64,000 nt of DNA from contig JAWRVZ010000051.1 in the NCBI GenBank assembly GCA_037043235.1, forward strand, positions 2,769,501-2,833,500. Reading direction: 5' to 3'. A program made the position numbers and the translations under genes. Below the pieces are notes generated by a model. It searched no databases, had not been told where the DNA came from, and saw nothing but the letters and a program-made list of their open reading frames with translations. This document shows positions 23,940 to 34,127 of the stretch, in pieces. The stretch's first letter is position 1; every line of letters starts with the position of its first letter. Origin of the DNA: Rhodeus uyekii. Lineage: Eukaryota; Chordata; Actinopteri; Cypriniformes; Acheilognathidae.

Positions 23940-25640
23940 CCACCCAGATTTTTCGGGGGTTCTGCCAACTCTGGTGGTCCCCGAGCAGGCTCTGGTCATG
24001 GGATAGGGAGTCGACTCATTGCTGGGGAAAGAGGCCATAAGGTATGTTCCTCTCTCAGCCAGAGGTCCGGGCTTTTATAGCCGATACTTCATTGTCCCTA
24101 GAAGGGATGGAGGCTTGTGTCCTACTTTAGATCTTCGCCACTGAGATTTAGAGAGTTAACTCTGAAGCAGTTGTAGTGCAAGCCAGGCCTGAGGACCGGC
24201 TTGTCGCGACAGATCTGAAGGACGCATATTTGCATGTCTCCATCCTTCCACAGTACCGGAAGTTCCTCAGATTCGCCTTTGGGGACAAGGCTTATCTATA
24301 CCAAGTTCTTCCGCTCGGCCTAGCTTGTCTCCTCACACTTTCAACAAGTGCGTGGATGCAGCTCTAGCTCCGCTCCTGGGAGTTCTGGAGTAGATGTGCT
24401 CGGCCTCCGAGGGGGCCTAGCGCATGGTATTGGTCTCACAACCGAGGTTGCTAAGACCGCTCTCCTCTCCAGAGCCGATGTATCCCTGCCGGCTGTTTCC
24501 TGCGGGCCAGCTTGGCTTCAGGGCTCGTCTTCCCGGGAGGTTTATGTACGTATCTCTTCTACGACTGGCTCTTTCCGGCCCAGTCTCGGGAGAGCGCGGT
24601 GCGACATCGAGATGTTGTTCTCGCACACATTTAGGAGCTCGGGCTGAGACTGAATACCGGGAGGAATGTGCTCTTGCCGAGGCAGAGCACTACGTCCCTC
24701 GTGTTGTACGGGACTTTGGGTCAAACTCAGCACGGTTTCTCCCGTGCGTGTTGCCTCCATCCCGTCCTCAGTCGAGAGCATAAGGCTAGGTCGGCCACTC
24801 ATGGTCAGACGCTTCTAGGAAGTGTTAAATTTTGTGGCGGCAGTTCCCAGTGCTTTTCCACTAGGCCTGCGCCATCTGTGACCATTATGGTGGCTCAAAA
24901 ACCAGGGGGTTTTCCTCGAGGGGCAACCTTTCCCGCTTGATCAAGGTCTCAAAGCGATGCTGCGGGTCTTGCATCAGTGGAAGAAAGCCTGATTTCTTTC
25001 CCGAAGGCCCGTACTGGGATCACTCTGTCACCGCGTGACGCTGTTGACAGACGCCTCTCGCTCGGGTTGGGGGGTGGCCCCGAGGGGCCGCTCGACTTAG
25101 GGTCTGTGGAGCAGACTCCACCTCTCCTGGCATATAGTATGTGCCGGAAGCGTGGCTGTCCGTTTAGCACTTCAAGCTTTTCTCCCAGACCTCCTGTGGA
25201 CCCAAAGGGAAACTCAGCTCCCTTCGAGCAGTTTACATCCCGGGGTCCCCAAATTCGGGGGCATACTTCCTGTCGAGACAGGGGCTGAGGCCCGGGGAAT
25301 AGGACTCCGCACCGAGGTGTTGGAGCAGATGGGGGGAATTCCGGCCCGTTCAGTCTCGAGAGACGGCTCGCTGCCTGCTCTATTCTCCCCTGTTCTCCCA
25401 GCTTCTCTCTGGCTGGTACGACATGAGTAGCTGAGGCTCCTCTTGTACACCTTTCCCCGGTTGCTCTGCTCCCAGGGTTCTAGAGAAAGTTCGCCAGGAC
25501 AGGGTCCGTCTCACCTTTATTGCCCCGCAGTGGCCGGGCAGGGTGTAGTTCTCGGACTTGGTGTCCCTCCTAGACGGCACTCTTTGGAGGTTCCCGTCAG
25601 AGTGGACCTTCTGTTCCAGGCTTAGGGCAGGATACTTCAT
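23940..25640 (+). pseudogene. DIRS reverse transcriptase/RNase H remnant
   Basis: Around 24070-24140 the sequence reads FYSRYFIVPRRDGG and then LDLRH. At 24176-24330 it reads ATDLKDAYLHVSILPQYRKF and LRFAFGDKAY, the region around the first catalytic aspartate. A 1-base shift follows in the LPLGLA segment at about 24325. A block resembling the recombinase N-terminus sits at 24388-24480. The active-site motif expected as YIDDW appears near 24552-24569 as LFYDW, so one catalytic aspartate is gone. RNase H-like pieces run from about 25000 to 25430. The protein would prime DNA synthesis on the element's RNA; this copy cannot encode it. Confidence 0.78.
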
Positions 25641-25654
25641 CCTCGCCCGGAACT

Positions 25655-26679
25655 GTGGAATCTGTGGGTCTGGCCTCTGAGGTGGCCCGACTCATAGACT
25701 CAGGTCTCTCGACTGAGGTCGTTGAGACCATTCTCCACTCTAGAGCCCCGTCCACGAAGAAGCTCTACGCTCAGAAGTGGAATGTTTTCACTTCCTGGTG
25801 CAGTGACAAACATTTAGACCCAGTGACCTGCCATGTGGTATCGTCCTGGAGTTCTACAAGAAAAGTTCGCTGCCGGGTTGTCCCCCTCCACGCTTAAGGT
25901 GTACGTGGCTGCCATTACGGCTTACCACGTACCCCCAAGTGGTACCCCTCGGGGTTGGGACCCCCTAGTAGTGCGTTTCCTTCGTGGCACTTTGAGGCTA
26001 AGGCCAGCAGTACGCTCTCGGGCTGGGACCTGTCCCTGGTTCTCCAGGCTCTGTCCCAGGCACCCTTGAGCCACTCTAGGACATCTCGGAGGAGTTCCTC
26101 ACCCTTAAAACGGTGTTCCTTTTAGCCATCTCCTCCTTTTAGAGGCTTGGTGACCTTCAGGCCCTCTCAGTGGCCCCTACTGTTTGGAGTTTGTTCCTTG
26201 TCTGGCGAAAGCTTTCCTCTTTTCCAGACCTGGATATGTTCCTAAAGTGCGTTCGAGCCCGGCTCGTCACACTATACTGCAGGCCTTAGGTCTTCCCCTC
26301 CAGTCGTGACCAGGAGTCCAAGAACAAGGTCTGTCCAGTGTGAGCACTGGACACCTACGTCCGCAGAGCGGTTTCATTACGCAGGTCAGACCTACTCTTT
26401 GTATGCTTCGGGGCTCCTAAGGGAGCTCCAGCGTCAGAACTAACTTTGAGCAGGTGGATAGTCGAGACTATCTCACTGACTTATGGCTCGGCGGGTCAGC
26501 AGTTCCTACTGCATGTCCACGCCCACTCTACCCGGAGCATGGCTACCTCTGAAAGCTTTTGCGCAGGGGCTCCCCTTGCTGATACTTGTGATGCGGCTGG
26601 CTGGTCCTCACCGCATACTCTTATTAGGTTCTACCAGTTAGACCTTAACCCCGCTTTGGGAACCTTGGCCCTTTCGTAG
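25655..26679 (+). pseudogene. DIRS tyrosine recombinase remnant
   Basis: The N-terminal core-binding part reads RLIDSGLSTEVVETILHSRA then PSTKKLYAQKW at 25680-25780. A frame change leads to FAAGLSPSTLKVYVAAITAY and a FLRGTLRLRPAVRSR stretch at 25865-26015. The catalytic part keeps RLGDLQALS, preceded by a stop codon, near 26138-26170. It then has AHSTRSMA (the HxxR motif) at about 26520 and AAGWSSPHTLIRFYQLD with the nucleophilic Tyr at about 26625. These are the family's Arg, His-x-x-Arg and Tyr signatures. It would integrate the circular DNA form. Several stops and shifts make it non-functional. Confidence 0.85.
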
Positions 26680-26732
26680 TGAGCTACGTTAGCTTGGCGT
26701 ACTCCGTTCGCTGAGGCGGCGTGGGTATTCTC

Positions 26733-26835
26733 GTTCCCATATGCGTTCCGACGCAGTGTTGAGTTCCCTTGACAGGGAACGTCTCAGGTTACTTACGTAA
26801 CCCTAGTTCCCTTAGAGGGAACGAGACACTGCGTC
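26733..26835 (+). repeat. DIRS internal complementary region
   Basis: Bases 26733-26780 are the exact reverse complement of the element's first 48 bases (22119-22166). Bases 26781-26835 are the exact reverse complement of 27017-27071 at the right end. The two halves meet at AAC (GTT on the other strand), the trinucleotide found at both borders. In the accepted DIRS replication model this region templates the joining of the two ends into a circle. Confidence 0.93.
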
Positions 26836-26883
26836 TCGTAGCCTCAGCTCCATCGCACGCCGGCTGTTTCAGACACTAGTTAG

Positions 26884-27074
26884 GCTGAGGCTTCTAGTTC
26901 ACTGCGTGCCTATATACTCCTGGCTCATGATATCACCCTCGGTGATTGCACTCGCACACCTGGTTTCAATTGCGCTTCAAGTGACAATCACGCTAATGCG
27001 TTCCCATATGCGTTCCGACGCAGTGTCTCGTTCCCTCTAAGGGAACTAGGGTTACGTAAGTAACCTGAGACGTT
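26884..27074 (+). repeat. DIRS right inverted terminal repeat
   Basis: Begins GCTGAGGCTTCTAGTTCACT and ends TAACCTGAGACGTT. It mirrors the left repeat but carries an extra outer segment of about 30 bp (AGGGTTACGTAAGTAACCTG) that is absent from the left end and present in the internal complementary region, as in other DIRS elements. Confidence 0.92.
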
Positions 27075-30000
27075 TTTGCTATAGTAATTTTAGTAAGAGT
27101 GATTTAATTTTTACTGATAAAATGCCTCTTTGTGTATTTGTGTGCATAGAGTTATATATGTCAGGTGGTACATAATTTTTATATTATATTCATATGTGAA
27201 TGAAAGAAATATAAATTGGACATATTGTATATAAACAAGTGCAACTAATGTGGATAAAAAATGTATATTAACAAAAGATTTAGACACAAGTAAATTTGGC
27301 ATTTGATAATTAATGTGTGTTGCTAAATTCTCTCTGCAGGAGTTAAAGTATAGCCAAGTTCAGCTCATTTTCATGACATAAAATGTGTCAGGGATCATTG
27401 GTTTCCTGCAGCACAATGACATTAGTTTGTAGGGGGGATGTTGTTGCCTGCATCAGTTGCCATCTGGACGCTCTGTTAATGCAGCGTGGCAACTCGGTAT
27501 GAATAATATTTCCTCAAAGAAAGTAAGAGATGCACATTAAAAAATGATGTGTTAACACAAAGAAAAATAGGCCAATATGTGCAGAAACAGATACATGAGT
27601 ACAATAAATTTACCCTAGTTTTTTATTTTTTGGCCTTGTTGCTATTTTGGTTGGACAGTGAAGGATAAGATAGGAGAAAAGATGAGAGGAGAACATATGT
27701 CAGAAGTTGAATTCAAACTCTTATCCCTCACTTGAGCACCATGGCTTTTAGTCACAGCTCTGACCGCTTCCTTCTAGTAATCTACTGTTTTAACAGAGAC
27801 AGCATCCTGAAATAGTGAGATTGATAGGTTGCAAGAAAGCAGGAAGCTTAAGTTTTTATGATGAAAACAGTGAAAGTACACACAAGCCATCTCTTTTTTC
27901 CTCCAAAAATGTCATGATGTCATGTGTTTCTCAGTTCAGTGTATTGATTTATGGACTGAATGAGTCATGCCAATGGTTCTGTAATCGTTGGCTTTTCTTC
28001 ATGACGTCAGTGAGCAGTGTCAAATTATTTTCATTATTAAGTCATTTTATTTCTTACAAAGAGATAGTTAGGCCTATCAATAAAATCTTTGTTACATTAA
28101 ATGCTTACAGTGACAAGGGAAAAGCACTTCATGCCTGTAACTCAACAATTATTAAAGATATCTTAATATCCTTTTAGATTATGGCTTTTAACAAACATTT
28201 ATTTTGGTATCTTTATCTTTTTACCACATGGTCATATCTGGTTCAGTCCCAGAGATATGAAGTTCTTAATGCAGCTCCATGAGTAAACTGGTAAATTGTT
28301 CACATTTTCAGTGGTCAAAAACCAAATGTGGGTCACTTTGTTCTTTTAAAGAGGAAAACCACTGAGGAATAAAAAATAACATAGAAAAAAAAAACAAGAT
28401 TTATTTCTAGTTTCAATCAACACAATTGCATATACATGTCTGAGTTTATAATAGCACAATTCAGTTTTTATTTGCATAATTGTAACACTTTGTTTGCTAT
28501 AATGTCAATGCTTGTAAAAACGCACTGTAAATAGAAACCTTTGGCACTCAAAAAAAAATAAGGTGTTATAGTTACCGTTTGACAACCCTAGTTATAGCTT
28601 GATGCTTTGCTCAATAGAGTTTAATGCACTGGGGAACGTTGAAGTTAAGTGAAGTTATAGGAATGTAATTATAATTGTGAAATGGGATAAAATATAAGCA
28701 CCATTCTTGGTCAGTTACTACCTACAATGCCCACAAAAGCATTTATTTGATTTCTAGAGGCTACTTGATCCTGTTTTGACCTGACTAAACCCGTGCGCTT
28801 CTCTGGCATAATAGATTAAACAAAAGCACACTCTACACACAAACATGCTCTCACACACAAACACTCAATGCAGCTGAGTGATGTGGCAGTGTTAGCGTGT
28901 CACTATCAGCTCCAGCACAGATGTGTGAATCCACTGCCAGCCTTGGCATTCCAACCCAAGCCACTTGTGAACAACAAAACACGTCTGTTGTCCAAATATG
29001 GAAATGTTGAATTGTGTGTTTTGTCAAGGACAAAGGGCAAACCGTCAGAAACACAACAATGAGCACAACTCTACAGATACTTGCATGCATAAACAGTGCA
29101 TTTAGATTCTCTCTATTGCCTGTTTCATTCACTCATAATATAAGAAACCCGAATGCAGATGTGTTTTTTCACAAAGGAGAGCTACTCTGGCATGCCTGTC
29201 ACATTCGGGGGTAAAATGCCATGCTTTCGGGACGGATGGAGAGGGAAGATTCAAAAAGTACTGGTCCCTCCTGCATTTGAAAGATCACATATTTTTCTCT
29301 TTTTTTCTCAATATTTCTGTCATTCTGTCTCATGCACATGTGCTCATAAAGTTCAACATAAATTGTCCGTCAATATTTAAAAATAAATATCACAATGGAT
29401 TTAATTGTCCTATAGTGAAATATCTAATTTGATTTCTTTTCTAATTTATAGTAGGCCTCTAATCCATTATGTATATTTATAATACCTTAATTTATAAAAA
29501 AATACTACTACTACTACTAACTGTTTTATCAGTATTTAGCAGTATTATCATACATTATATATCATATATTATCATAAAGAATCATATTTTAGTTTTGGTA
29601 TTACATATTTATACAGCAATTTGTATAATTTACCTATTGTTTTTTTTTGTAAGGCATTACAATGATACATAATACACTATAGGTGTTCTATAAAAATTAA
29701 TTGAATGATTATTAAATAGTGATATTACTTAAATTATATTTAAAAGAGGTCGTTGTACTATAAAAATGTCCTCTAAGCTTCAGATCTCAAAACATTCTGG
29801 TTACTATAAAAATGCTTATATTAAAACCAATCTGCCAAAAGACAGGTTGTGGAATGTGCCACTTTATTACGTAAAAGTGTGGCTAAACTCCATTTCCGCA
29901 GAAGAAGATCAACACCTGCTTCTACATCACTGCATTCTACATTCTGTTTTTTTTTAAACAAAATCTCGTATAAAAAGTCGTATAAATGGCCCATCAGTGA

Positions 30001-31274
30001 AAGATTGAAAGAATGATGTGGAATACTGGAATACAAATGAAACCTGGGGAAACTGATTCATTGTGCCCAATAAATGAGGTCAATTTCAACTTTAAGCATA
30101 TATTGCTATGTATGTCATGTTTATATAACCATGCTTAAGCTCACATTTTTTCAAACATCTGTCAATTGACATGCATCAGTACAGATTGAGAGACAGACAT
30201 CAAGCAATTAAATTTCAATTACATGCCCTCGTTTTTTGTGCCAGCATATTACACAACATATGTGAATGGCCAGTGTTCTAGTTTATAGACACTGCTCATC
30301 CACCATGTCTTTTTAAGCATCTTCCTCATGCCCGGTTGTAATGGTTTCCGTGCCCAGTGCTGGAAAACTCCGCCATCCGATCGTGTCAGAGAGGATATCT
30401 GTGGGTTGCCAGATCCTTGTGTTTACTCTTCCAGTGTGTGACAGTGCTCAGACTGGCTCACAGCTGGACCATGGAAGCCAGACAGATGGAGATCATACAT
30501 GGCAACTCGCTATCAGTGGCTCATGACCGCAGCTGAGGGAGAAGAAAAACAATAATCACGGAGAGAGATTGAAAGAAAGACAGTCAAACAAAGAAAGGGA
30601 CAGAGAAGTGAAGGGTGCAACAACTAGCCCCAGTCTCCCTTGAATCGTGTATATTACTATTGCGAGTGACTTTTTAATATTGTGTGTGTTTAAGGTTTAA
30701 TTCCCCTAACCTTTTCCTTTTCTATGTCATTTTTTAAGTAGAGGTGTCTAAATCGTAGACCAGTGTCTTCCTTCTACAGATTCGCACATATCAAGCCCAG
30801 ATGACAGCAGCCAGGGCTGCCTGTGGCATCAGGATGAGATATTTGGCATTTAGAATTTGAAGCTGTCATAAATCAGTTTGTCTCCCATGCAAAAAAAAAA
30901 ACTAAAATAACACCCATCACCTCACCTGCCACCTCACAGACCTTCATATTGGCCATACCTAATGTTAGAGACTGCATATATTCAAAATGATATTCAGAAT
31001 AAAATATTATGTTACATTGCTGTTTTGGGTTTGAGAGACCCAAGATATAAAATATAAATGTGATTAACTTTCACATGTTATGGCCCTCTGAGGAATGTGC
31101 AACCTATTTTTATTATGATTATTATTATGCAGCGGCGTTCGTAGTTTGGGAAGGAAGGAGACGGGAACCGGCGAACATTTAAAAACTTTTGATTTTAAAA
31201 TAAACAAATACAAAAGAAAAAGTAATGGTGGCAGTGCCTCATGGAAAACTGCCACCCACAAAACACAGCATAAA
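27075..31274. other. Long unique AT-rich region without recognisable gene
   Basis: About 4.2 kb. Frames such as 27815-28177 (120 codons, plus) have no family resemblance. A short (CTA)n run lies at about 29503-29519. A G/C-richer patch at 30330-30560 carries a 61-codon frame with no domain; it could be a conserved non-coding element or an old repeat. Confidence 0.45.
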
Positions 31275-31279
31275 GTCCA

Positions 31280-32964
31280 TGTTACACTTAGTCCTGTTTG
31301 TCATGTCATCTGTGCACTTCCTGTGAGGTCAATGTTACACTTCCTGTCGGTGAGGTCTATTGTCACTTCCTGTGTGTCGTGTCATGTGTTGTTTCACTTC
31401 CGGGTCCCTTCTGTGCTTCATCTCGTGCCCTTCCTGCACCTGTCTTTAGTGATGGCGAAATGAAGCTTTGTGAAGCACCGAGGCTTTCCCCTCAACTGTA
31501 TCGTAAAAAGGTTCATTACTCGAAGCTTTTCAACACGGCGCACACTAATGACATCTTGTGGTCAAAGTTTGAAGAGCAGCTTGTGCCAGAGGACCCATTC
31601 ATTTTTTTTGGACTGTTTCGTGTAACAATTCACTTTGAGAAATCCATAAAAGCAAAATGCTAAACATAAAAATGTTTTTTTTTTTTTTTGTCATTTGTTA
31701 ATTTGATAGGCTACTTACAACATGTGAACAAATTAGCCTATTAATGAATTTATGAAACAAAATAATAAATGGGACAAATTAATGTGTATAGAAACTATTT
31801 TTATGAATCTGCTTTGATCAACACATGCAGCCTTATTTCCATACACTTTAGCCTTAGTCCTAAACCTATGAATTCATAGGCAAGGCTCATGTAGGCATAT
31901 ACAATCAAAATAAAAGAAAAGAACTGTGGAATGGTGAAGTGCTTGTGAACTGGGTTGTTTTTATTTTGTGGGAAATTGAAGAAATTAAAGATTTTTATTA
32001 AGTAACAGAACTTGTTCAACAGTACGGGGGCTAAGTCTATTTCTTTTTTCTATTTACTATTTCCCCTGCCTTTGAATATATTCTCTCACATGGGACTGAG
32101 GAGGCAGGAGAGCATAAAAATTCCAGGGCAAGATGATGATGTGGAAAGACAAATTATTAGTAAAGTACATAAAAGTATTCGTGTAAATATTTATTCATAT
32201 TACTATTAGCCTAATTCTTATAATTATTTATTATTTTACAATATAATTCTTGATATTAATAATAACAACAACAACAACAATGAGCTTACTTTATTTGTTA
32301 CAACCTGAAAATGCTGCCAGACTTCCTAGCGGCCTCTTTTCTTGGCTGGTGCCATGCTCAAAATTCAAAAGAGCTTATCCTCTGTTTCGAGTCAGTTCAC
32401 TACCGTTTTACCGAAGTGCATGACACTCAAAACCTGCGCAAGTGGTTTGCGCTACATTTGAACCAGATTGCGAAGCAGTCACGTGGTTGAGGGAGAAAAC
32501 GAAGCTTCGGACGTCACTGATCACGTGGTTATGGCCAAACGAATCACGCTCCGATACAGTGCTTCACTGTGAGATGTTTCGTTTTTTGCTTCGAAGCTTC
32601 GAAGCCTCGGTGTCAAACGTCACATCACTACCTGTCTTGCCATCAATTTCATTTGTTAGTCCATTCGTCATTCCCTTGTGTATATAACCCTCTTGTGTTT
32701 CCCTTGTCTTTGTTGGTTGTTGATGTCTTTTTATGTTGTGGTTGATGTTGCTGTCCTGTTTGTTAGTGTGTGGATGCCGTGTCTCAGATTTCTTAGATTT
32801 CAGTTTCCAAGGAAGGTTGTGCACATGTGTACTGTTTTTTTTTTTTTTTTTTTTTGCTAATTAAAGTGTTTTGTTTTTTCATTTTATGAATAAAGTGAGT
32901 TTAAGTTGGAACCTGCTTCTCCTCGTCGTATTCTCTGCATTGCACACGTTCCACTCCTGTAACA
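31280..32964 (+). mobile_element. Solo LTR, family 1, split by a hAT element
   Basis: The LTR begins TGTTACACTT and ends CTGTAACA. It is flanked by the direct repeat GTCCA (31275-31279 and 32965-32969). The 5' part (31280-31446) has several CACTTCCTGT modules. The 3' part (32631-32964) has GTGTATATAACCC, a TCTTTGTTGGTTGTTGATG block, GTGTGTGGATGCCG, ATGAATAAAGTGAG and CTCTGCATTGCACACG. Removing the inserted element and one duplicated octamer leaves about 493 bp. The order of events is clear: LTR first, hAT later. Confidence 0.92.
31447..32630. mobile_element. Non-autonomous hAT transposon inside the LTR
   Basis: 1,184 bp starting TAGTGATGGCG and ending CATCACTA, flanked by an exact 8-bp duplication CCTGTCTT (31439-31446 and 32631-32638). 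Eight-base duplications and short TAGTGATG-type inverted ends are hAT hallmarks. Subterminal GAAGC-rich blocks occur near both ends (GCACCGAGGCTTT on the left, ACCGAGGCTTCGAAGC inverted on the right). Frames inside are short and contain no BED finger, DDE or hATC dimerisation domain, so a transposase supplied elsewhere must have moved it. Confidence 0.92.
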
Positions 32965-32969
32965 GTCCA

Positions 32970-33526
32970 GGCCTGGTCCTCTCTCGTCCTTCACGGGCGT
33001 TGCTTCTCCTTTTATGCTTCTGCTCCTCCGTGAGACACGAGGCTGGTGCAGCACGCAGGTGACGCTTATTATCAATCATGCCACCGGCCTCGTGACGATC
33101 TCTCTTGCCCCTCGGCTATATTATTATCATTTTTTAATACATTTGTTTTAATCGCTTTTCTGTGATATGTTTAAAAGAAACAGGTATAGCCTGATGTGGT
33201 TCAATACCTGCATAATTACCTGCTTTTCCACTGTTGGGCTGAACAGTTCTAATGGTAAGGAACGGTTCCAGGTATGTTTACACTTGAGCTTGATTAGGCT
33301 TGGCATGAGTATAAACCATTCTCTGTGCTGGTAGAAAGTGTGAGGTGACATTGCCACTCAGAAATGATCTGGAAATAACATGAACAGGATTGCCTGTTGC
33401 CAGGGTGCCAGTTTCTCTATAGCTGGCCTAGCAGGTTAATACAAGTTAATTATACAATTAAAATAAATATCTGATCATCCTCCATGTCACTATTTACATT
33501 TCATTTAATTTGTATTGCATTCCAAA
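32970..33526. other. Unique sequence between solo LTR and L2 element
   Basis: About 550 bp. A segment at 33218-33330 (TTTTCCACTGTTGGGC, GGAACGGTTCCAGG) resembles the ends of small fish DNA elements, but I could not pair termini. Confidence 0.4.
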
Positions 33527-34127
33527 GATTAGATTAGATTAGATTCAACTTTATTGTCATTACACAAGTACAGGTACAAGGCAACGAAATGCAGTTTAGG
33601 TCTAACCAGAAGTGCAATAGCAGCAAGTGCAGGATATATACAATGGTTGCATAAGTGCAGGATATGGAGATGTACAGGATTTACAGGTAATATGTACAAT
33701 GAATATAAATATACAGATGGTTATTACTATAACAGGTGAGTGTGTGCTATAAATATAATTACAGGTGTCTATAAACAGCTTTTACAGGTGAATATGTGCT
33801 ATAAATGTAAATGTATATACAGATGTCTCTAACTATAGACATAATTTTACAGGAAGATGTATACAATTGTTAGATTAAGGTGAGCATTAAATTTAAGGTA
33901 GTGCAATGAGCATGGACAGTGCAAATAAGTGAGATGCGAAATGTAAACAGTTGGTACTGTATGAACAGTTGGTAGTGCAAATGAGCATGTTCCAGCTAAA
34001 GTACAGTAGTGCAAGGTGCAAGTGTAAACAGTTGTTACTGTAAACAGTAAACAGTTGTTACTGTAATGAACAGTCGGCAGTGCAAATGGCACAAATAAGT
34101 AACAGTGAGCGAAGAGTCTATAAGGGT

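Larger units (their letters stand above)
22119..27074 (+). mobile_element. DIRS-type tyrosine-recombinase retrotransposon, complete ends
   Basis: About 4.95 kb. DIRS elements integrate through a circular intermediate using a tyrosine recombinase and make no target duplication (family knowledge). Seen here are inverted terminal repeats at 22119-22281 and 26884-27074, an internal complementary region at 26733-26835 joining the sequence of both ends, and GTT at both borders (22119-22121 and 27072-27074). Between them, in order, lie remnants of Gag, reverse transcriptase/RNase H and tyrosine recombinase, all on the plus strand and all broken by stops and shifts. Two further copies of the same broad family lie at 40286 and 58050. 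Confidence 0.93.

Noticed and set aside
30341..30526. 61-codon frame in a G/C-richer patch
   Set aside because: No family resemblance and no splice signals convincing enough; left as unresolved.
33218..33330. Possible small DNA element with TTTTCCACTG end
   Set aside because: No inverted partner or duplication could be found.
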